Shown here: one piece after another, positions 51,925-60,046 of the stretch
Layout: each line of letters opens with the position of its first letter
How positions within the stretch are numbered: position 1 is the stretch's first letter
From: Hymenobacter setariae
Lineage (GTDB): Bacteria; Bacteroidota; Bacteroidia; Cytophagales; Hymenobacteraceae
Reading direction: 5' to 3'
Assembly (NCBI RefSeq): GCF_007713685.1
Contig: NZ_VMRJ01000006.1
Span: forward strand, 186,001 to 250,000
Length of the DNA: 64,000 nucleotides
Notes under the pieces: generated by a model
Database searches by the model: none
Seen by the model: only the letters and a program-made list of their open reading frames with translations
What the model was told of the DNA's origin: nothing
Translations under genes and position numbers: made by a program

Positions 51925-52719
51925 TTATTTTCCGGTAAAAACGGCCGGTCGTTTTTCAAGAAATGCCGCCGTGCCTTCCTTAAAATCGGCGGTGCCAAAG
52001 GCTTGGCCAAAGGCTGCGGCTTCGGCTTCGTAGCCTGCTTCGCCACCCTGGTCGAAATAGGTGTTTACGCAGTCGATAGTAAGCCCTAGGGCGATAGGAG
52101 CTTTTGTTAATATCTTGAGTAGCATACTGCGGCAAAAGCCAAGCAGCTCGGCCTGCGGCACTACATGGTTGGCCAAGCCTAGGCGCAGGGCCTCATCGGC
52201 TTTCACTTGGTCGGCTGTGAGCAATAGCTCCAAGGCCTTGCCCTTGCCCACTAGCTGCACCAAGCGCTGCGTGCCGCCGTAGCCAGGCAGTAGTCCTAGG
52301 TTCACTTCGGGCTGGCCAAAGCGGGCGTTCTCAGCCGCCACGCGGATGTGGCAGGCCATTGCTAGCTCGCAGCCGCCCCCCAGGGCAAAGCCATTGACCG
52401 CTGCCACCACAGGCTTTGGGCTGGTTTCAAACTCCCGGAATACGGCTTGCCCACGGGCAGCCGCCTCCTGGGCTTCTGGGCCACTCAACTGGGCGAGCTC
52501 GGCAATGTCGGCCCCAGCTACGAAGGCTTTTTCACCACTGCCGGTCAGCAGAATGCCCCTCACCGCCGCATCTTGGCGTGCGTGCCTGATGGCCTGGCCT
52601 AGGTCAGCGATAGTAGCCGCATTTAGCGCGTTTAGCTTAGTAGGGCGGTTGACAGTAAGCGTAAGAATGCCGGTAGCAGCATCTAGGTCGTAGAGCAGAT
52701 TATCGAATGTAGGAGCCAT
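51925..52719 (-). CDS. Enoyl-CoA hydratase / crotonase family
   Basis: The 264-residue enzyme hydrates enoyl-CoA in fatty acid breakdown. Both catalytic glutamates of the family are present: E118 in GGGCELAMAC and E138 in GQPEVNLGLLPGYGG, 20 residues apart. The oxyanion segment is KAFVAGADIAEL. Length is normal. A TACCTTTG -7 box lies 30 bases upstream of the ATG, which indicates a monocistronic unit or the first gene of an operon with the flippase (83-base gap). Confidence 0.93.
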   Translation of the reverse strand: MAPTFDNLLYDLDAATGILTLTVNRPTKLNALNAATIADLGQAIRHARQDAAVRGILLTGSGEKAFVAGADIAELAQLSGPEAQEAAARGQAVFREFETSPKPVVAAVNGFALGGGCELAMACHIRVAAENARFGQPEVNLGLLPGYGGTQRLVQLVGKGKALELLLTADQVKADEALRLGLANHVVPQAELLGFCRSMLLKILTKAPIALGLTIDCVNTYFDQGGEAGYEAEAAAFGQAFGTADFKEGTAAFLEKRPAVFTGK

Positions 52720-52748
52720 AGGGAAAGCGCAAAGAGCAGATACGGCCC

Positions 52749-52756
52749 CAAAGGTA
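52749..52756 (-). promoter_or_regulatory. Candidate -7 element for the enoyl-CoA hydratase
   Basis: TACCTTTG on the minus strand is an exact TAnnTTTG match with a short leader of about 25 bases. The -33 region is poor. Confidence 0.4.
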
Positions 52757-52962
52757 ATGTTAGGCCAGCAGCAGTGTCGTAGACTGAGTGCGGTGGTAGT
52801 GTAGCGTTAAATTAAGGAGTACTCTGATAGGACTATAGGATATTTCCTGCATATTGCAGTACCATTTGCAGCTGCATCTAAGGTAGCTAAATAGCTAACA
52901 ACGATTTGGCTAAGCTATGCTAGCGCATTGCATACTTTTTTCACCCTTCATCCTTTTCACCA

Positions 52963-53340
52963 ATGAGTATCGTTTCCGAATTCAAAGAGTTCATTTCTAA
53001 GGGTAACGTACTCGACCTGGCGGTCGGGGTAATTATCGGTGCTGCCTTCGGTAAAATAGTTTCGTCGTTGACCGATGACATCCTAATGCCGATTTTAGGT
53101 TTGGTAGTTGGTAAAATGGATTATTCTACCATTGCCATAGGGCCAATGAAAGTAGGATTGTTCATTAATGCAGTGCTTAACTTTTTTATTATTGCTTTCT
53201 GCATTTTCCTCATTGTGCAGGCCGCCAATAAATTCAAACGTCCAGCCCCGGTGGTTGTAGTTGAGCCGCCTGCACCCGTTGCCACTAAAGAAGAGGTACT
53301 ATTAACTGAGATTCGTGACGCGCTACGAGCCCGGAGCTAA
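52963..53340 (+). CDS. mscL: Large-conductance mechanosensitive channel MscL
   Basis: The 125-residue channel subunit opens under membrane tension to release solutes on osmotic downshock. It has the N-terminal amphipathic helix (SIVSEFKEFISKGNVLDLAVGVIIGAAFGKIVSSL, first membrane helix about 15-40), a second helix about 68-90, and a charged C-terminal bundle after a PAPVVVVEPPAP linker. Length is close to other MscL proteins. It stands alone between convergent and divergent neighbours. Confidence 0.95.
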   Translation: MSIVSEFKEFISKGNVLDLAVGVIIGAAFGKIVSSLTDDILMPILGLVVGKMDYSTIAIGPMKVGLFINAVLNFFIIAFCIFLIVQAANKFKRPAPVVVVEPPAPVATKEEVLLTEIRDALRARS

Positions 53341-53468
53341 TGCAAGAACAGTCGCTAGCTGCTTTAGGTAGTGCGCCATGCTCGCTCGCGTACTTAAGCC
53401 GGAACTTAATGAAGTTAACTGGCAGTTAGCGCCGTATCTTCGATGCACCTTATTTGTCACTTTCTCGC

Positions 53469-53885
53469 GTGAAAAACCTCTTCACGGCCGGATTACTGGC
53501 CAGCTCATTTGTATTGTTAGGCACTTCAGCCGCCCAGGCACAGTCAGCCACGCTTGGCGCTCCAGCAGCCAGTGAAGCTCCTGCTAAGGGTATTGACCCG
53601 GCGCGTACTCGCCGGCAGCAACAAATGACGCCTGAGGAAGCGGCCCGCGACCAGCAACTGCAAATACTTGAAGCCCGCACCGGCAACACTAGTTTCGGTG
53701 CTGCTAATGGTGGGGCCTATCGCCAGTATGATAAGCGCAACGGAGGCTTCACTGTGCGCAAGTTTAAGGCAATGCCCGGCCAAGAGAACAAACGGGGCCT
53801 AGGGCATCAAGCACCCGGCAGCATTACCAAAGGGCAGCCGCTAGTGCATAATCATGGCCGTAAAAAGAAATTCCTATTCTTCTAA
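53469..53885 (+). CDS. Small exported basic protein of unknown function
   Basis: A protein of about 138 residues. The GTG at 53469 directly precedes a signal peptide (KNLFTAGLLASSFVLLGTSAAQAQ); TTG at 53454 is a weaker alternative. The mature part is hydrophilic and basic, with a helical TRRQQQMTPEEAARDQQLQILEARTG segment, a Gly-rich middle and a C-terminal HNHGRKKKFLFF. No family is recognised. The final aromatic residues suggest, but do not prove, outer-membrane or surface association. There is no lipobox. Confidence 0.65.
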   Translation: MKNLFTAGLLASSFVLLGTSAAQAQSATLGAPAASEAPAKGIDPARTRRQQQMTPEEAARDQQLQILEARTGNTSFGAANGGAYRQYDKRNGGFTVRKFKAMPGQENKRGLGHQAPGSITKGQPLVHNHGRKKKFLFF

Positions 53886-53957
53886 TCACAGTTTCAGACT
53901 TATTAGTTAAGCTGCGCAAATTTGTCTAGAAGAAGCTTAAAGCAATAGGTCAATACG

Positions 53958-53995
53958 ACAAGAAAGGGTCACCTAGCTAGGTGACCCTTTCTTGT
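53958..53995. terminator. Perfect 38-base palindromic terminator
   Basis: Both 19-base arms match exactly with no spacer (centre CTAG-CTAG). The stem ends in AAGAAAGGG/CCCTTTCTT. It lies between the convergent small exported protein and infB and can serve both. Confidence 0.82.
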
Positions 53996-54018
53996 TGCTT
54001 AAAACTCTGAACCTGTGA

Positions 54019-57000
54019 TTAGAGCTTACGCTTGATTTCCTGTTCTTCGAAGCCCTCAATGTTATCGCCTTCTTGGAGGTCATTGAAACCTTTGATGGAA
54101 ATACCGCACTCGTAGCCTTGGCGCACCTCCGACACATCGTCTTTGAATCGTTTGAGGTCCTGGATTTCGCCAGTGTGCTGTACAATGCCATCGCGTACCA
54201 CCCGCACGCGGGTCTTGCGAGTGAGCGTGCCATCCGTCATCATACAGCCGGCAATAGTACCAACTTTGGTGATGTTGAACACTTGGCGAACTTCGGCGTT
54301 GGCCACTATCACTTCGTGCAAGGTTGGCGCCAGCATGCCTTCCATCGCATCCTTCACCTCATTGATGGCGTTGTAGATGATGGAGTACAGGCGTACGTCA
54401 ATCTGCTCTTGCTCAGCAAGGCGGCGTGCGCTCTGCGAGGGCCGCACCTGGAAGCCGATAATGATGGCGTCGGAAGCCGAAGCCAGCAGTACATCGCTTT
54501 CCGAGATGGCACCCACCCCTTTGCTTAGGATGTTCACCTTCACTTCGGGAGTGCTCAGCTTCAGCAGCGAGTCGGAGAGTGCTTCTACCGAACCGTCCAC
54601 GTCGCCTTTAACCAGGATGTTGAGTTCTTTAAACGAACCGATAGCCAAGCGGCGGCCAATCTCGTCAAGAGTAATGTGCTTCTTAGTACGGATGCTCTGC
54701 TCGCGGGCCAGCTGCTGACGCTGGGTGGCCAGTTCGCGGGCTTCACGCTCCGTTTCCATTACCTGAATGCGGTCGCCGGCCTGCGGTGCACCCGTGAGGC
54801 CAAGTACCTGCACTGGAGTAGCTGGGCCAGCTACTTTCTTTTTCTTACCGCGATAATCGGTCATGGCTTTTACACGGCCGTAGTGCGGGCCAGCCAGTAC
54901 CACGTCGCCTACGTTCAGCGTACCGGTCTGCACCAATACTGTAGTCACGTAGCCGCGGCCTTTGTCTAGCTCGGCTTCGATTACCGTACCTACCGCGTTG
55001 CGGTCGGGGTTGGCTTTTAGGTCGAGAAGTTCGGCTTCGAGCAATACTTTTTCAAGCAGGTCTTCTACACCTAGGCCCGACTTAGCCGATACCTCTTGGC
55101 TCTGGTACTTACCGCCCCATTCTTCTACCAGAATGTTCATCTGCGAAAGTTCTTCGCGAATTTTCTCTGGATTAGAAGTTGGCTTGTCAACCTTGTTGAG
55201 GGCAATAACAATCGGTACCCCAGCAGCTTGAGCGTGGTTGATAGCCTCTTTCGTCTGAGGCATCACTGAGTCGTCAGCCGCGATTACGATAATAGCAATG
55301 TCAGTCACCTTCGCACCACGAGCACGCATAGCCGTAAAGGCTTCGTGACCAGGCGTATCAAGGAAAGTGATAGGTGAGCCCGATTTAGTCGTTACCTCGT
55401 AAGCACCGATGTGCTGCGTGATACCACCCGCTTCACCTTTTGCTACGCTAGCGCTCCGAATGTAGTCGAGCAGCGACGTTTTACCGTGGTCAACGTGACC
55501 CATGATAGTCACGATGGGAGCACGCGGCTGCAAGTCTTCGGGGGCATCAGTCAGGTCAATAGCCTCTTCGTCTTCTTCGGCCGAGAGGAACTCTACGTCG
55601 TAGCCAAACTCATCGGCAATAACCGTGATGGCTTCGGCATCAAGACGCTGGTTGATGGATACGAACATACCCATACCTAGGCACACCCGAATTACTTCGT
55701 TCACGTTCACGTCCATCAAAGACGCGAGGTCGTTAGCCGAAATAAACTCGGTGAGTTTGAGAGTTTTGGCATCAAGCTCGTTTTGGGCACGCAGAGCTTC
55801 GCGCTCTTCGGCAGCCATGCCACGCTTGTCGCGGCGGTAGCGGGCACGGTTGGCAGCGGCGTTGTTTTTGCCACCGCTCAGCTTAGCCAGCGTAGCCTTG
55901 ATTTGCTCTTGAATCTGCTTGTCGTTCTGCTCAGGCGTAAGCGCAGGTTGGGGTGCGCGGTTGTTGCCTTGGCCCTGTCCACCCGGGCGGTTGTTCTGAC
56001 CGGGGCGATTGCCCTGACCTTGACCGCCGGGGCGATTGCCTCCTTGACCTTGCTGGCCGGGAGCACCTGCCGGGCGGTTGCCTTGATAGCCACCACCTTG
56101 CTGGCCCGTACCAGGGCTAGTGTTGGCGCCGCCGCCCGGCTGGCCGGGGGCAGGTAGACGCTGACGCTTCTTCTGGTTGTTGTTATTGCCAACGCCACTC
56201 TTGCGCACATCAGACGAAGCCACAGGGCGAGGTCCACGGCCACCTGGGCCACGACGGCTCGAGTCAACTGGCAACTGAATTTTGCCTAGTACTGTGAGGC
56301 CCTTCAGTTGGTCAGCCTTAGCCGTAATAGTACCTTCTTCGGCAGCTGGTGCTTCGGCCGGAGCCGTAGGTGCAGCTGGGGCCGAAGCTACTGGCGCTGG
56401 TGTAGGTGTTGGTGCAGCAGGAGTTGCTGCTACAGGTGCTGGAGTAGGCGCTACCGGTGCAGGGGCTGCAGCAGGCTCTGGCTTAGCAGCAACTGGCTGT
56501 GCTGCGGGCGCAGGGGTAGGGCGCGGGGCTACTGGAGCTGCAGGCTGAGCCTGTGCTACTACAGCAGGCCGCGGTGCCGGAGCTGGGGCCGGGGTAGCTA
56601 CAGGTGTAGGTGCTGGAGCCGGCGTAGCGGGACGCGGAGGTATAACACGGCCTTTGCTATCCAACTCAATCTTGCCTAGAACTTTTAGGCCAGGAGTTTT
56701 AGGTGCTTCAGTTACCGGAGCGGCTGGGGCAGCTGCCGGAGCCGGAGCTGGCTGGGCCGCCACAACTGGTGCTGGCGCCGGAGCTGCAACGACCGGAGCT
56801 GCTGCCACCGGTGCAGCTACTGGCGTAGGTGCAGGTGCTGCTGCTACAGGAGCAGGTGCCGGCTTAGGAGCTGGGGCGGGCGCGGCTGGCTTGGCCACAG
56901 CAGCTTGTGCTTGGGCATTCAGTTCGCTCTGGCGGCGCGCCTGGGTGTGGCGCTGCGCTTCCTGCTTGTCCTGTGCCGAGGCGGCAAATTCTTTTTCCAA

Positions 57001-57147
57001 TAAAGCCACCTGCTCGCCGGTGAGCTTGGTGGTGGGCTTATTTTCTACCACAATCCCCTTGCGGGAAAGGGTCTCGACGGCCCGGTCGATACCGATGTTC
57101 AGGTCTTTGGCCGCCTGAATAAGCCGTTTCGGGGTTGCTTCCGCCAT
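54019..57147 (-). CDS. infB: Translation initiation factor IF-2
   Basis: The 1042-residue GTPase brings initiator tRNA to the 30S subunit. The N-terminal 450 residues hold an IF2-N domain (KRLIQAAKDLNIGIDRAVETL) and a long Ala/Pro then Gly/Gln/Asn-rich disordered region. The G domain shows GHVDHGKTSLLDYIR, DTPGHEAF and NKVD, and is followed by domains II-IV. The ATG at 57147 fits MAEATPKRL; the longer frame is not conserved. It has its own -7 box (57181-57188) besides read-through from nusA. Confidence 0.97.
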   Translation of the reverse strand: MAEATPKRLIQAAKDLNIGIDRAVETLSRKGIVVENKPTTKLTGEQVALLEKEFAASAQDKQEAQRHTQARRQSELNAQAQAAVAKPAAPAPAPKPAPAPVAAAPAPTPVAAPVAAAPVVAAPAPAPVVAAQPAPAPAAAPAAPVTEAPKTPGLKVLGKIELDSKGRVIPPRPATPAPAPTPVATPAPAPAPRPAVVAQAQPAAPVAPRPTPAPAAQPVAAKPEPAAAPAPVAPTPAPVAATPAAPTPTPAPVASAPAAPTAPAEAPAAEEGTITAKADQLKGLTVLGKIQLPVDSSRRGPGGRGPRPVASSDVRKSGVGNNNNQKKRQRLPAPGQPGGGANTSPGTGQQGGGYQGNRPAGAPGQQGQGGNRPGGQGQGNRPGQNNRPGGQGQGNNRAPQPALTPEQNDKQIQEQIKATLAKLSGGKNNAAANRARYRRDKRGMAAEEREALRAQNELDAKTLKLTEFISANDLASLMDVNVNEVIRVCLGMGMFVSINQRLDAEAITVIADEFGYDVEFLSAEEDEEAIDLTDAPEDLQPRAPIVTIMGHVDHGKTSLLDYIRSASVAKGEAGGITQHIGAYEVTTKSGSPITFLDTPGHEAFTAMRARGAKVTDIAIIVIAADDSVMPQTKEAINHAQAAGVPIVIALNKVDKPTSNPEKIREELSQMNILVEEWGGKYQSQEVSAKSGLGVEDLLEKVLLEAELLDLKANPDRNAVGTVIEAELDKGRGYVTTVLVQTGTLNVGDVVLAGPHYGRVKAMTDYRGKKKKVAGPATPVQVLGLTGAPQAGDRIQVMETEREARELATQRQQLAREQSIRTKKHITLDEIGRRLAIGSFKELNILVKGDVDGSVEALSDSLLKLSTPEVKVNILSKGVGAISESDVLLASASDAIIIGFQVRPSQSARRLAEQEQIDVRLYSIIYNAINEVKDAMEGMLAPTLHEVIVANAEVRQVFNITKVGTIAGCMMTDGTLTRKTRVRVVRDGIVQHTGEIQDLKRFKDDVSEVRQGYECGISIKGFNDLQEGDNIEGFEEQEIKRKL

Positions 57148-57180
57148 TCTATAAAGTCGCGAACGATACGTTCTTGGGTG

Positions 57181-57188
57181 CAAAGGTA
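57181..57188 (-). promoter_or_regulatory. Candidate internal -7 element for infB
   Basis: TACCTTTG on the minus strand, 34 bases before the infB ATG, in the nusA-infB gap. No good -33 stands at the usual spacing. Confidence 0.4.
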
Positions 57189-57201
57189 AAGATTAAATCT
57201 G

Positions 57202-57231
57202 GCCAGCAGGCTATAAACCAAGCCTACTGGC
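57202..57231 (-). terminator. Hairpin between nusA and infB
   Basis: Eleven-base arms (one mismatch, GCCAGCAGGCT type) flank an eight-base AT-rich loop just upstream of the infB -7 box. The T-tract is weak (CCAGATTTAATC), so it may be a partial terminator or a processing site that tunes IF-2 against NusA. Confidence 0.45.
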
Positions 57232-57271
57232 TCGATTTAATAATATCCCTGCGGGCGGTTGGCCCCGGCCC

Positions 57272-58639
57272 TCATTGGGCGGCCGGAGCGCTGTCGGGGG
57301 TAGCTGAAGCTGCAGGAGCCGCTTCGTCGGTCGGGAGGTCGTCGTCGTCCGCAAATTCTTGACGAATAATGCGGTATACATCGTCCACCGTTTCTTCTTC
57401 TAGCTCGGTGCGGCGCACGATGTCGTCCTTTTTTACAGCCAACACAGCGCGGCCCGTGTCGAGACCAATTTTCTTGAGCTCGGTGATTACCCAAGCGTCA
57501 ATTTCATCGGTAAACTCGTCGAGCGCGATATCTTCTTCGTAGTCGGTGGCTTCGCGGAAGACGTCGATTTCCATGCCTACCAGGCGCGAAGCCAACTTGA
57601 TGTTAGCACCACCCCGGCCAATGGCCAGACTCACTTGGTCTGGCTTCATGAACACGGAAACCCGGCCAGTTTGTTCACTGATTTTCATTGAACCTACCTT
57701 GGCTGGGCTCAAGGCCCGGGCAATGAACAGTTCTAGGTTATCAGTGTAGTTGATGATGTCGATGTTCTCGTTCATCAGCTCGCGCACTACTGGGTGAATG
57801 CGGCTGCCTTTCATACCCACGCAGGCACCTACTGGGTCGATACGCTCGTCGTAGCTTTCTACGGCTACTTTGGCGCGCTCGCCGGGTTCGCGTACTACGT
57901 TTTTGATGGTGATGAGGCCATCAAAGATTTCGGGTACTTCCTGCTCGAACAATCGCTCGAGGAAGGCCGGGGCGGCGCGGCTCAGAATAACCTTAGGCGT
58001 GCCATTCACCACATCTACGCGGTGCACTACAGCGCGTACGGTGTCGCCCTTGCGGTAACGGTCTTTCGGAATTTGCTCGCTTTTGGGCAGTACTAGCTCG
58101 TTCTCATCCTTGTCCAGAATAAGAGCTTCGCGGCTCCATACCTGGTAGACTTCGCCAGTGATGATTTCGCCTACGAGGTCCTTGTATTTCTGATATAGGT
58201 TGTCGCGCTCCATGTCCTTTACGCGCTGAATCAGCGTCTGACGGGCTAGGAGTACAGCACGGCGACCAAAGTCCTCAATCTTGATGGGCTCGGCTACCGA
58301 CTCACCAATCTCAAAATCAGGCTCAATCTTTTGGGCTTCGTTCAACGGAATCTTGTCGAGGTCCCAGATGTCCTCCGAGTCGTCGTCCACGATTTCGCGG
58401 TTACGCCAAATCTCTAGGTCGCCATTGTCGGGGTTGATAATCACGTCGAAGTTGGAGTCGTCCTCAAACTTCTTGCGAATCATCGTCCGAAACACGTCGT
58501 CGAGGATAGACATCATCGTGGGCCGGTCGATGTTGCGGCTCTTGGCGAACTCCTGAAAGTTCTCGATGAGCATCCGGGCGTTCAGGTCAGCCGCCGCTGC
58601 GGCGACTTCCTGTGGGCTAGGGGTTGCTTTTTTAGCCAT
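57272..58639 (-). CDS. nusA: Transcription termination/antitermination factor NusA
   Basis: The 455-residue RNA polymerase-binding protein has the N-terminal domain (about 20-150), an S1 domain (about 155-225, GEIITGEVYQVW) and two KH domains (about 225-375; DPVGACVGMKGSRI and SLAIGRGGANIKLASRLVG), then an acidic C-terminal region (DDDDLPTDEAAP). Order rimP-nusA-infB is the classic operon. NusA could act on the leader terminator upstream of rimP. Confidence 0.97.
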   Translation of the reverse strand: MAKKATPSPQEVAAAAADLNARMLIENFQEFAKSRNIDRPTMMSILDDVFRTMIRKKFEDDSNFDVIINPDNGDLEIWRNREIVDDDSEDIWDLDKIPLNEAQKIEPDFEIGESVAEPIKIEDFGRRAVLLARQTLIQRVKDMERDNLYQKYKDLVGEIITGEVYQVWSREALILDKDENELVLPKSEQIPKDRYRKGDTVRAVVHRVDVVNGTPKVILSRAAPAFLERLFEQEVPEIFDGLITIKNVVREPGERAKVAVESYDERIDPVGACVGMKGSRIHPVVRELMNENIDIINYTDNLELFIARALSPAKVGSMKISEQTGRVSVFMKPDQVSLAIGRGGANIKLASRLVGMEIDVFREATDYEEDIALDEFTDEIDAWVITELKKIGLDTGRAVLAVKKDDIVRRTELEEETVDDVYRIIRQEFADDDDLPTDEAAPAASATPDSAPAAQ

Positions 58640-58671
58640 GAGAGATAATTTTTGGCCGCTAGCTTCGGGCT

Positions 58672-58766
58672 AGCAACTGTTAGCTTTTTGGAAATAGACA
58701 GCAGGTTGGGGGCCAGCTGCTTGCGTCGAGCGAAAAGCTAACAGTTGCTGGCTGTTAGCTGACAGC
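58672..58766. repeat. Inverted repeat in the rimP-nusA gap
   Basis: AGCAACTGTTAGCTTTT (58672-58688) is repeated exactly in inverse at 58733-58749, followed by further GCTGTTAGCT and CTGACAGC units. This is another dispersed-repeat-like filler of an operon junction; it fills most of the 127-base gap. Confidence 0.65.
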
Positions 58767-59240
58767 TTACTTAAAGGAGATAACAACTTTTGCCTCCTTA
58801 ATGTCCCCAAAAGGAAAAAAGGCAGCAGGTAGAGTGGTCTTCTTCGACTTTACTTTAATAACTTCTTCCAGCTCAATGCCTTCGGGCGTGACGGCAGTAA
58901 GCGGACCCGTTTTTTCGGTGCCATCAGCCAGCTTTAGGGCGAGGCTGCGGCCAATATGGCGCTGGTACTGGCGCGGGTCGGTGAGGGGCTGGTCGGCGCC
59001 GGGCGAGGTCACTTCGAGCGAGTAAGCTGCCTCTTCGCCATACGCCTCTTCGAGGCCGCGGTTGAGGCGGCGCGTCACCTGGGCACACTCTTGGATGCCG
59101 AGGCCGTTGGGGCCGTCGAGAGTAGCAGTGATTTTGGGCATCACTGAGTCGGAAACGGTCAGGTCAACTACGTATAATCCGCTGTCGCCGAGGGCATCGG
59201 CTAGCAGCTGTTGAATACGGTGGCGGTCAAATTGGGCCAT
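58767..59240 (-). CDS. rimP: Ribosome maturation factor RimP
   Basis: The 157-residue protein assists 30S assembly. It has the N-terminal domain with LGDSGLYVVDLTVSDS, the central GIQECAQVTRRLNRGLEE, SLEVTSPGADQPLTDPRQYQRHIGRSL, and a C-terminal SH3-like domain with EGIELEEVIKVKSKKTTLP. ATG 59240 is the family start; the longer frame runs through the leader hairpin. It is the first gene of the rimP-nusA-infB operon. Confidence 0.95.
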   Translation of the reverse strand: MAQFDRHRIQQLLADALGDSGLYVVDLTVSDSVMPKITATLDGPNGLGIQECAQVTRRLNRGLEEAYGEEAAYSLEVTSPGADQPLTDPRQYQRHIGRSLALKLADGTEKTGPLTAVTPEGIELEEVIKVKSKKTTLPAAFFPFGDIKEAKVVISFK

Positions 59241-59259
59241 GGTGGGCGGGGGGTAGGAC

Positions 59260-59291
59260 AAAAAAAGAGGGGACTGCGCGTCCCCTCTTTT
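59260..59291 (-). terminator. Intrinsic terminator in the rimP leader
   Basis: On the minus strand AAAAGAGGGGA pairs with TCCCCTCTTTT over 11 bases with a seven-base loop, then continues the T-run. It ends about 20 bases before the rimP ATG and lies downstream of the promoter at 59316-59346, so it sits inside the operon's own leader. It may also end transcripts of the upstream lipoprotein gene. Confidence 0.85.
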
Positions 59292-59315
59292 CAGATTGAA
59301 TACCAATTTCGAGTG

Positions 59316-59346
59316 CAAAGATACAGATTTACCTGGGGCTTTGCAA
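59316..59346 (-). promoter_or_regulatory. Consensus Bacteroidota promoter of rimP-nusA-infB
   Basis: On the minus strand TTG (59346-59344), exactly 20 bases, then TATCTTTG (59323-59316). This is the best match to the TTG/TAnnTTTG consensus that I found in the window. Start of transcription is expected near 59309. Confidence 0.75.
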
Positions 59347-59429
59347 GTGGTAAGCGATTGACCTGGGCAAGCCGTCGCTCCTAGGTGCTTGTGAGCCGAC
59401 GGTGAAGGCTGCGGACAGGCACCTAGGCA

Positions 59430-59984
59430 TTAGCGTACCTCGAAAGTGCGTACAAAATCCTGAGCGGCTGACAATACTGTAACGTCGGCCTCGGTACCAT
59501 GATGCCAAGTTAGCCGTGGCTGCACAGATGTATGGTAACGGCCCACTGGCAGCGGGGCGTTAAGGGCATGGCTATTGAAGGGATATGCATTGGGATATTT
59601 TGACGAAGCCACCCACGGAATGGTAAAGCTGCGTGCGCTATGAGCCGCCACGACTACGTACATATTATACGTTAGGCTCATACTAGTATAAGGCTTGCCT
59701 ACTAAGCTCAACTGCCCGTTGTCATCGCGGGATACTTCCATGAAGTGCGCGTAATCGAAGACGGGATTATTGAAGTAGACTTCCTGGTCGGTATCGTTGC
59801 GCACTTCGTAGCGGAGTACGATAGCTTCGCCAGGCGCAAAAACAGCGGTTTCCTGTCCTTGCTCATTCAATACAAGGTAAGTCGCACTCACTGGTTGGTG
59901 AGGAGCTTCCGCTTCTTTTTTGCAGCTAGTGAGACAGCCTAGCAGCGCAGCAAATGGATACAGTAAAATGTAGAAGTTTTTCAC
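59430..59984 (-). CDS. Lipoprotein with beta-sandwich domain
   Basis: The 184-residue protein has a lipoprotein signal peptide with LTSC-KKE (lipid cysteine at 21). The mature part is a single beta-rich domain with AVFAPGEAIVLRYEVRNDTDQEVYF, reminiscent of the BsuPI-like immunoglobulin fold, and a LPVGRYHTSVQP strand near the end. The resemblance is weak, so I leave the function open. It is the last gene of the sigma-factor operon (62-base gap upstream). Confidence 0.75.
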   Translation of the reverse strand: MKNFYILLYPFAALLGCLTSCKKEAEAPHQPVSATYLVLNEQGQETAVFAPGEAIVLRYEVRNDTDQEVYFNNPVFDYAHFMEVSRDDNGQLSLVGKPYTSMSLTYNMYVVVAAHSARSFTIPWVASSKYPNAYPFNSHALNAPLPVGRYHTSVQPRLTWHHGTEADVTVLSAAQDFVRTFEVR

Positions 59985-60046
59985 GTAAAGCGGGTTAGAA
60001 AAGTCAGTAAGGTGTTTATGAACAGAATATTGTATAAAGCCTTGGG

